Positions 59,953 through 64,000 of a stretch of DNA of 64,000 nt are shown one piece after another. The notes under the pieces were generated by a model. That model worked only from the letters and a program-made list of their open reading frames with translations, had not been told where the DNA came from and did no database searches. This DNA comes from Acanthococcus lagerstroemiae (lineage: Eukaryota > Arthropoda > Insecta > Hemiptera > Eriococcidae). Each line of letters starts with the position of its first letter. The stretch's first letter is position 1. The stretch covers positions 15,211,312 through 15,275,311 of the forward strand of contig CM063113.1 in NCBI GenBank assembly GCA_031841125.1. Direction: 5' to 3'. A program made the translations under genes and the position numbers.

Positions 59953-60866
59953 GTGAGTTGCGACCTGAGTACTCTATCAGTAAAAATGAGACAGGTGAAT
60001 TCCGGCCCGAACTAGTTTTGATAACGAGTGAATTCTGGCCCAATGATATCAGTATCAATGTTGGTAAGTTGCGGTCTATCACTTAAATATCCTACTGTGC
60101 AGTACAGCAGATATATGTGGATGAAACCTTCAAGAGCTGTCCAGATCACTACACGCAACTTTTTACAGTCTACGGTCCAAAGGTTGGGATTTACGTGCCA
60201 TTGTTTTTGTTGTTGTTGTTGTCCAACAAGTCTACAACTACGTACCGTATTGCTTTTGAACACGTTGTTTCTAAGTATGCTTCTCTTGGTACTCAATGTT
60301 TTCTCCTTCGCAAGTTTTCATCAATTTTAAATCAGCCATCCATAAAACGGTAGAGGAGGTGTGGCCTGATGCACAAATTAGAGGATGTCGATTTCACTTA
60401 GGCCAAAGTAAGTGGCGAAAAATTCAACAAATAGGTCTCACTCGAGTTTGCAAGACACAACCAAATACATCAGAAAGTTATTTTTTTGAAAAACTTCTTC
60501 GGCCTATCTTTTTTAAAACCGGACTATGTCATGGACTGTTTCACTGAAGACTTCATACCGCTATTCCCGGCAGAGGACGAAAAGATTGGGCAGTTCACTG
60601 ACTATATTTTCGAAACGTATATTTCTCCTGACGCAACATTTCCTCCCTCTATTTGGGCAGACTACTCCGCTAACTAGCTCCTTCTACAAAGCCCATCCTA
60701 ATCTCAGTCAACCTCCTTGTGGCGTCTCCTGGGTCGTGCTAATGAACTGAGGAGTACTAGATGTGGGGACGCAATTCGTACGTGATGTTGGGCCGGAATT
60801 CACTCGTTAGAGGAAAGGTACTGGGCCGCAATTCATACCCATTTTCATTGATAGGCCGCAACTCAC
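59953..60866 (+). mobile_element. MULE with motif-array inverted ends
   Basis: The left end (59953-60056) reads 'GTGAGTTGCGACC', then 'GTGAATTCCGGCCC', then 'GAGTGAATTCTGGCCC' at about 40-bp steps. The right end (60762-60866) carries the same words inverted ('GGGCCGGAATTCACTC', 'GGGCCGCAATTCATAC', 'GGCCGCAACTCAC'). The transposase remnant lies between. The terminal repeats are thus built from a repeated G-T-G-A-A-T-T-x-C-G-G-C-C-C motif, perhaps transposase sites. The flanking target duplication was not resolved. Confidence 0.7.
60100..60740 (+). pseudogene. MULE transposase, central fragment
   Basis: Blocks in order: 'VDETFKSCPDHYTQLFTVYG' (first catalytic Asp in V-D-x-T-F), 'VPLFLLLLLSNKSTTTYRIA', then in another frame 'FINFKSAIHKTVEEVWPDA' (second Asp position replaced by Asn in 'F-x-D-F-E'), 'IRGCRFHLGQSKWRKIQQIG' (the C-x-F-H-x-x-Q box), and 'DCFTEDFIPLFPAEDEKIG' with 'FPPSIWAD'. 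This matches the PF10551-type MULE transposase of insects over about 200 residues. The N-terminal zinc domain and the C-terminus are missing, and there are at least three frame breaks. Inactive. Confidence 0.88.
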
Positions 60867-61429
60867 CGACACCGGTAGTTTTAGCTGTATTCTGCGCAGA
60901 ATATTGGCTAAAATACGCACCCTACGAGGAAAGTTATGAAAAATGAAGTTGTAGAGCAGTTATTTAGCTTCAATTTAAGCACAAGCGGAACCCTGTAGGA
61001 CCAATAGTTCCCTTGTCATCAGGAAAAAACGAAAAATTAAGGAAATTGGATTTTTCAGGAAATGCGGCTGCCAACGTAAATTGTTAATAATGCACAGTTA
61101 CCTATATAATGAGGTCAAAAGGCTTATTTTATAAGATTTTTTTACAATACATGATAAGAAAAGGAAAACATTAAAACAGCTTCATCTTATCAAAACAACA
61201 GTTGTATTTAATCACGCAAGAATTATACTCCTCTTCATTATAAATAGTCTCAACAGTAGCTATTTATTCGTCTAATTTATTATGGGCTTCCAGACACGAA
61301 AATAACATGGACAATCGAAGAGGGTGGACACAATATCACTTCATTGGTCATACTCATAATTCCACAAAAAATGATTCAGGTTCGGATTCAGTATTCTGTT
61401 CAGGATTAATTTTAATTTTTATTCGTTAG
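60867..61429. other. intergenic with a repeat shared with 59.8 kb and 63.1 kb
   Basis: 60905-61060 resembles 59790-59940 in direct orientation. 61132-61175 ('tttttacaatacatgataag') recurs at 63076-63120. No gene. Confidence 0.4.
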
Positions 61430-61439
61430 GGCACTGTGC

Positions 61440-61755
61440 TTTAGTACCCGATGCACAATCAGTTCTCCTCAAGTTACCCGCGGAAAAGTTACCTTTTTGC
61501 AAACCTCGGTTACCTTCCTGTAAATTGTCATTCAGCCAAACAGAACGCTCTGTTTACGGTAGGTAATTGATTTCACTGCGGTTTCTAGTTACCTATGTAG
61601 CCCTATAGTTACCCTCGTGTAACTCAGTAGTCACCTTTTAGTTACCCTGACGGATTTCGCTAGTACGTAGCTGGTAATCCTGTGGTAATCCTCTAGTTAC
61701 CCATACTGTATCTCTCTAGTTCCCCTATCGGAACCCCACAGTCACCCTTACTACA
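61440..61755. mobile_element. GTTACCC-family MITE, diverged copy
   Basis: 'acccgatgcacaatcagttc' and 'aagttacccgcggaaaagtt' match the start of the MITE at 15487. 'agttaccc' words follow throughout. The right terminus is not preserved. Confidence 0.65.
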
Positions 61756-61820
61756 AATGCTGTAAATAATATTAATAAACGAACTTTTAAGAAAATCTAG
61801 AAAACTTGGCCTAAAATGAG

Positions 61821-62262
61821 TAGGGACGTACTGACAGGGAGACAGGGGGGTAACTTACACCCCCGGGTAGGAATTTTTCACTTAGCAGTTGGGAAAATTT
61901 ATAATTTCAATCAGGCTAGGTTGGAAACTCTAACAAACCAACAAGTTTAAACGTTTTTTTTTTTTTTTTTGCTTTGATACTTGGGAATGCGTTGAGAAGT
62001 TAGGAAACCCCAAGTAATCAAAAAAAGGGTTCTCTTCTTTAGCTTTGATACTTGGGAATTTTCAGTTGAGTCAGTTTAAAAAAATCTAACAAGTCAAAGG
62101 TTTTTGTTTTTGCTTTGATACTTGGGAATGCGTTGAGGAGTTCCAAGTAATCAAAAAAAGGTTTCTCTTCTTTTTGCTTTGATCCTTGGGAATTCGGAGT
62201 TGAGTTGGAACTTTCACAATTTTTACCCCCTCCCCCAGGAAAAACTCTTCGGTACGTCCCTG
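61821..62262. mobile_element. hAT MITE, 442 bp, with 8-bp target duplication and internal repeats
   Basis: Starts 'TAGGGACGTACTGACAGG', ends 'CTTCGGTACGTCCCTG' and is flanked by 'AAAATGAG' at 61813-61820 and 62263-62270. Inside, 'gctttgatacttgggaatgc' with the following 'gttgag.agtt...ccaagtaatcaaaaa' is repeated two to three times (61970-62200). Confidence 0.88.
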
Positions 62263-62270
62263 AAAATGAG

Positions 62271-62740
62271 CAAATCTGACCGGCATCAAACATAATTAAA
62301 AACGACCTAAATCAACTAAATCCGATCAAAATCGACCACAATTGACCAAAAAAGACCGAAAATAATCAGCTTTATCCAAAAACCCAAATGTCGCCAAATT
62401 CGATGAAATCTAACTGAAATTGACCAAAAAGACTAATAATATTAAGAACTAAACACGATCAACAGCTACTTGAAAATGAGCAAGGATGACCAGGACGGCC
62501 TTAAAAATAAGTCAGTCTGGCCAAATGTGATGAAAATTATCAAAAATGACGAAATCCAACCAAAAACGACAAGTTTACCGAAGTTGCCCAATTGTAACCT
62601 AAACCAAACATGATTAATAATGACCGAATATGAGCAAAATCAAGCGTATCCCAGTGCGACTAAAATAGGGCAAAAAGGGTCAAATGCACGCAGAACCAAC
62701 ATAATCAAAAATCACCAAATCGGATCAAAAACAAAACATG
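62271..62740. repeat. cryptic 'AAAATGACCAAA' repeat
   Basis: 'aaaatcgaccacaattgacc', 'aaaaagaccgaaaat' and 'aaaatgagcaaggatgacca' illustrate a loosely repeated 10-11-bp word over about 450 bp. No strict unit and no coding signal. Confidence 0.5.
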
Positions 62741-62969
62741 TCTCCTACAGAGACACGTAGTGTAACATTTTATAGCCTTGCTCCGCTCCGGATTTTACGA
62801 AATTTAACTTTCAATTTCGGAACCATTCTCCTCTTACTATTTAGAAGTCTCCAGTATCACGATTGATGAAGCATTCACGACAAAATGTTAGGAAATGGTA
62901 AAACCCAAACGTTTGATACAAACATGGTTTTCGCTTGAGTATACTCAGCAGTAATAGTATATTACACAC

Positions 62970-63068
62970 CGAGAGTCAAAAGCGAGTGTTTACATGCGAG
63001 GAAAAGTTTGCGAATGAGTGCAGCAAATGAGCAATTCCCGAGTCATGTAAACTCACTTTTGGCTCTCG
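62970..63068. repeat. foldback, about 26-bp arms
   Basis: The left arm 'cgagagtcaaaagcgagtgt...' (62970-62995) is the imperfect reverse complement of 63044-63068 '...aactcacttttggctctcg'. A MITE-like foldback. Confidence 0.65.
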
Positions 63069-63075
63069 TTTTGTA

Positions 63076-63475
63076 AGATATTTTTTACAATACATGATCA
63101 GAAAAGGAAAATATTAATCGGTTTGCCTTGTCAAAAAAGCAATGCTGAAAAATTCAGCATTATGCATTTTCCCAACTAAAAGGAAACCTACAGTTCCGAT
63201 AGCGAATAATATCAGGAAGCAACAGTTGCCATGATAATGTCGTAATAGTCGGCCATTCTCGGAAACTGTCGGGATTTTTGTTGTTGCTTCGTTGTGTCGG
63301 TTGGTAAACGTGCCTGCATGTAAAAATGTGACTCATGTTTTTACATTGATGCACGTTTGCTTTACATTGAGGTTATGCTTTACCTGATTAGTCAATGAAA
63401 ATGGCTGCTTTCCATTTGCAAAATACTAAAGTAAGCATCATCTTTCTGATCATGTATTGTAAAAAAGCATATAAA
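63076..63475. repeat. inverted pair 'TTTTACAATACATGATCAGAAA'
   Basis: 63084-63105 and 63445-63466 are inverted copies enclosing about 340 bp. A further direct copy is at 61132-61175. Probably ends of one non-autonomous element. The rest of the window (to 64000) shows no gene. Confidence 0.55.
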
Positions 63476-64000
63476 TATAACAGGGCGTGTCGGGGGGAGC
63501 GTTACGGTTTTCACTTACGTATACCCAGTAGTAAAAGCATACAAGATAATCAAAACGATAATCATCTATTATCACCAAGATGGTTAGGTTCGTGTGGGTG
63601 AGGAGAGGCTAATGAATGCATTGCCCCTCCCCTGTGAGCCGATGCCTTCAGCCATCGTAGCAGAAAACCGAGCTTTTTTTTTGCTTTTTGGTGCTTTTTT
63701 GGGCGTGAAATTTGCAATTTTCTCCCAGTTGCTCCGCCACCTCCCCGTCTCCTGGAAATGTGGTTGCTCTTATATCGTTGTACAATACTGTACTTAACAG
63801 GATGAAACATCTCAACCACATGCTCTACCGAGGCTGGATAATAGAGAAAACGGCCGGATAATCGAGAGACCGAGTTTCTGGAGAACGACCCATAGTTCTA
63901 AAAGTGATCGGTTGGAACACGGACTTCCATGGAAACTGCTACGGTATTCACTTTGGAAAATCTATGGCTAAAACATTGGTGGCAACTTTTATTTTTCTCA

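Overview
This is an AT-rich stretch of an animal genome, most likely an insect. The evidence is the set of transposon families (BEL/Pao Gag, several RTE/R1-type LINE reverse transcriptases, a MULE transposase, hAT-type MITEs), long introns and spacers, CpG-rich promoter-like islands, and no bacterial gene layout. No complete host gene is visible. Almost everything recognisable is mobile or viral, and most of it is broken.

Layout. 1-5 kb: a diverged repeat copy (1.8-2.5 kb) and an AGTCTT-rich decayed tandem repeat (2.75-4.06 kb). 5.1-5.4 kb: LINE 3' end. 5.5-14.5 kb: a repeat ('X') present as two nearly identical 3.29-kb direct copies, separated by a BEL LTR and a gag stub. The second copy ends at what looks like the empty BEL target site, so the locus resembles an unequal-exchange product. 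15-23 kb: LINE fragments, MITEs and a CpG-rich patch. 23.1-27.5 kb: a composite with inverted ends built from a GC-rich minisatellite. 28.7-29.6 kb: a CpG island with a near-palindromic X-box, three CRE-like sites and a possible small exon.

29.9-46.9 kb is the centrepiece, a three-level nest. (1) A minus-strand LINE reverse transcriptase is split into 46.35-46.93 kb and 29.9-30.5 kb. (2) Into it went a 15.8-kb element with roughly 370-410 bp terminal inverted repeats and an imperfect 10-bp target duplication (MULE-like), carrying an arthropod gene with an XPG/PIN-like core and a Cys-rich tail. (3) That gene is interrupted by a very AT-rich, Polinton/adintovirus-like viral island (about 31.5 to 45.2 kb). 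The island encodes two orphan proteins, a protein-primed type B DNA polymerase, an A32/FtsK-like packaging ATPase, a DUF8207-like protein and a frameshifted small protein. The genes share an AT-rich motif, TATAATAAATG-like, that runs into the start codon. The polymerase carries several frameshifts, all near A-runs, and the ATPase has one in-frame stop. From about 40.4 to 45.2 kb the sequence becomes homopolymer smear (67 G, 81 A, 117 T), almost certainly a sequencing or assembly artefact. It probably hides the rest of the island (capsid, protease and integrase genes are not seen).

46.9-64 kb: MITEs with clear terminal inverted repeats, a CpG-rich patch, a 3.35-kb hAT-like element (perfect 8-bp target duplication) holding a LINE, a plus-strand LINE split by hAT-like insertions, a decayed MULE with motif-array terminal repeats, and foldback repeats.
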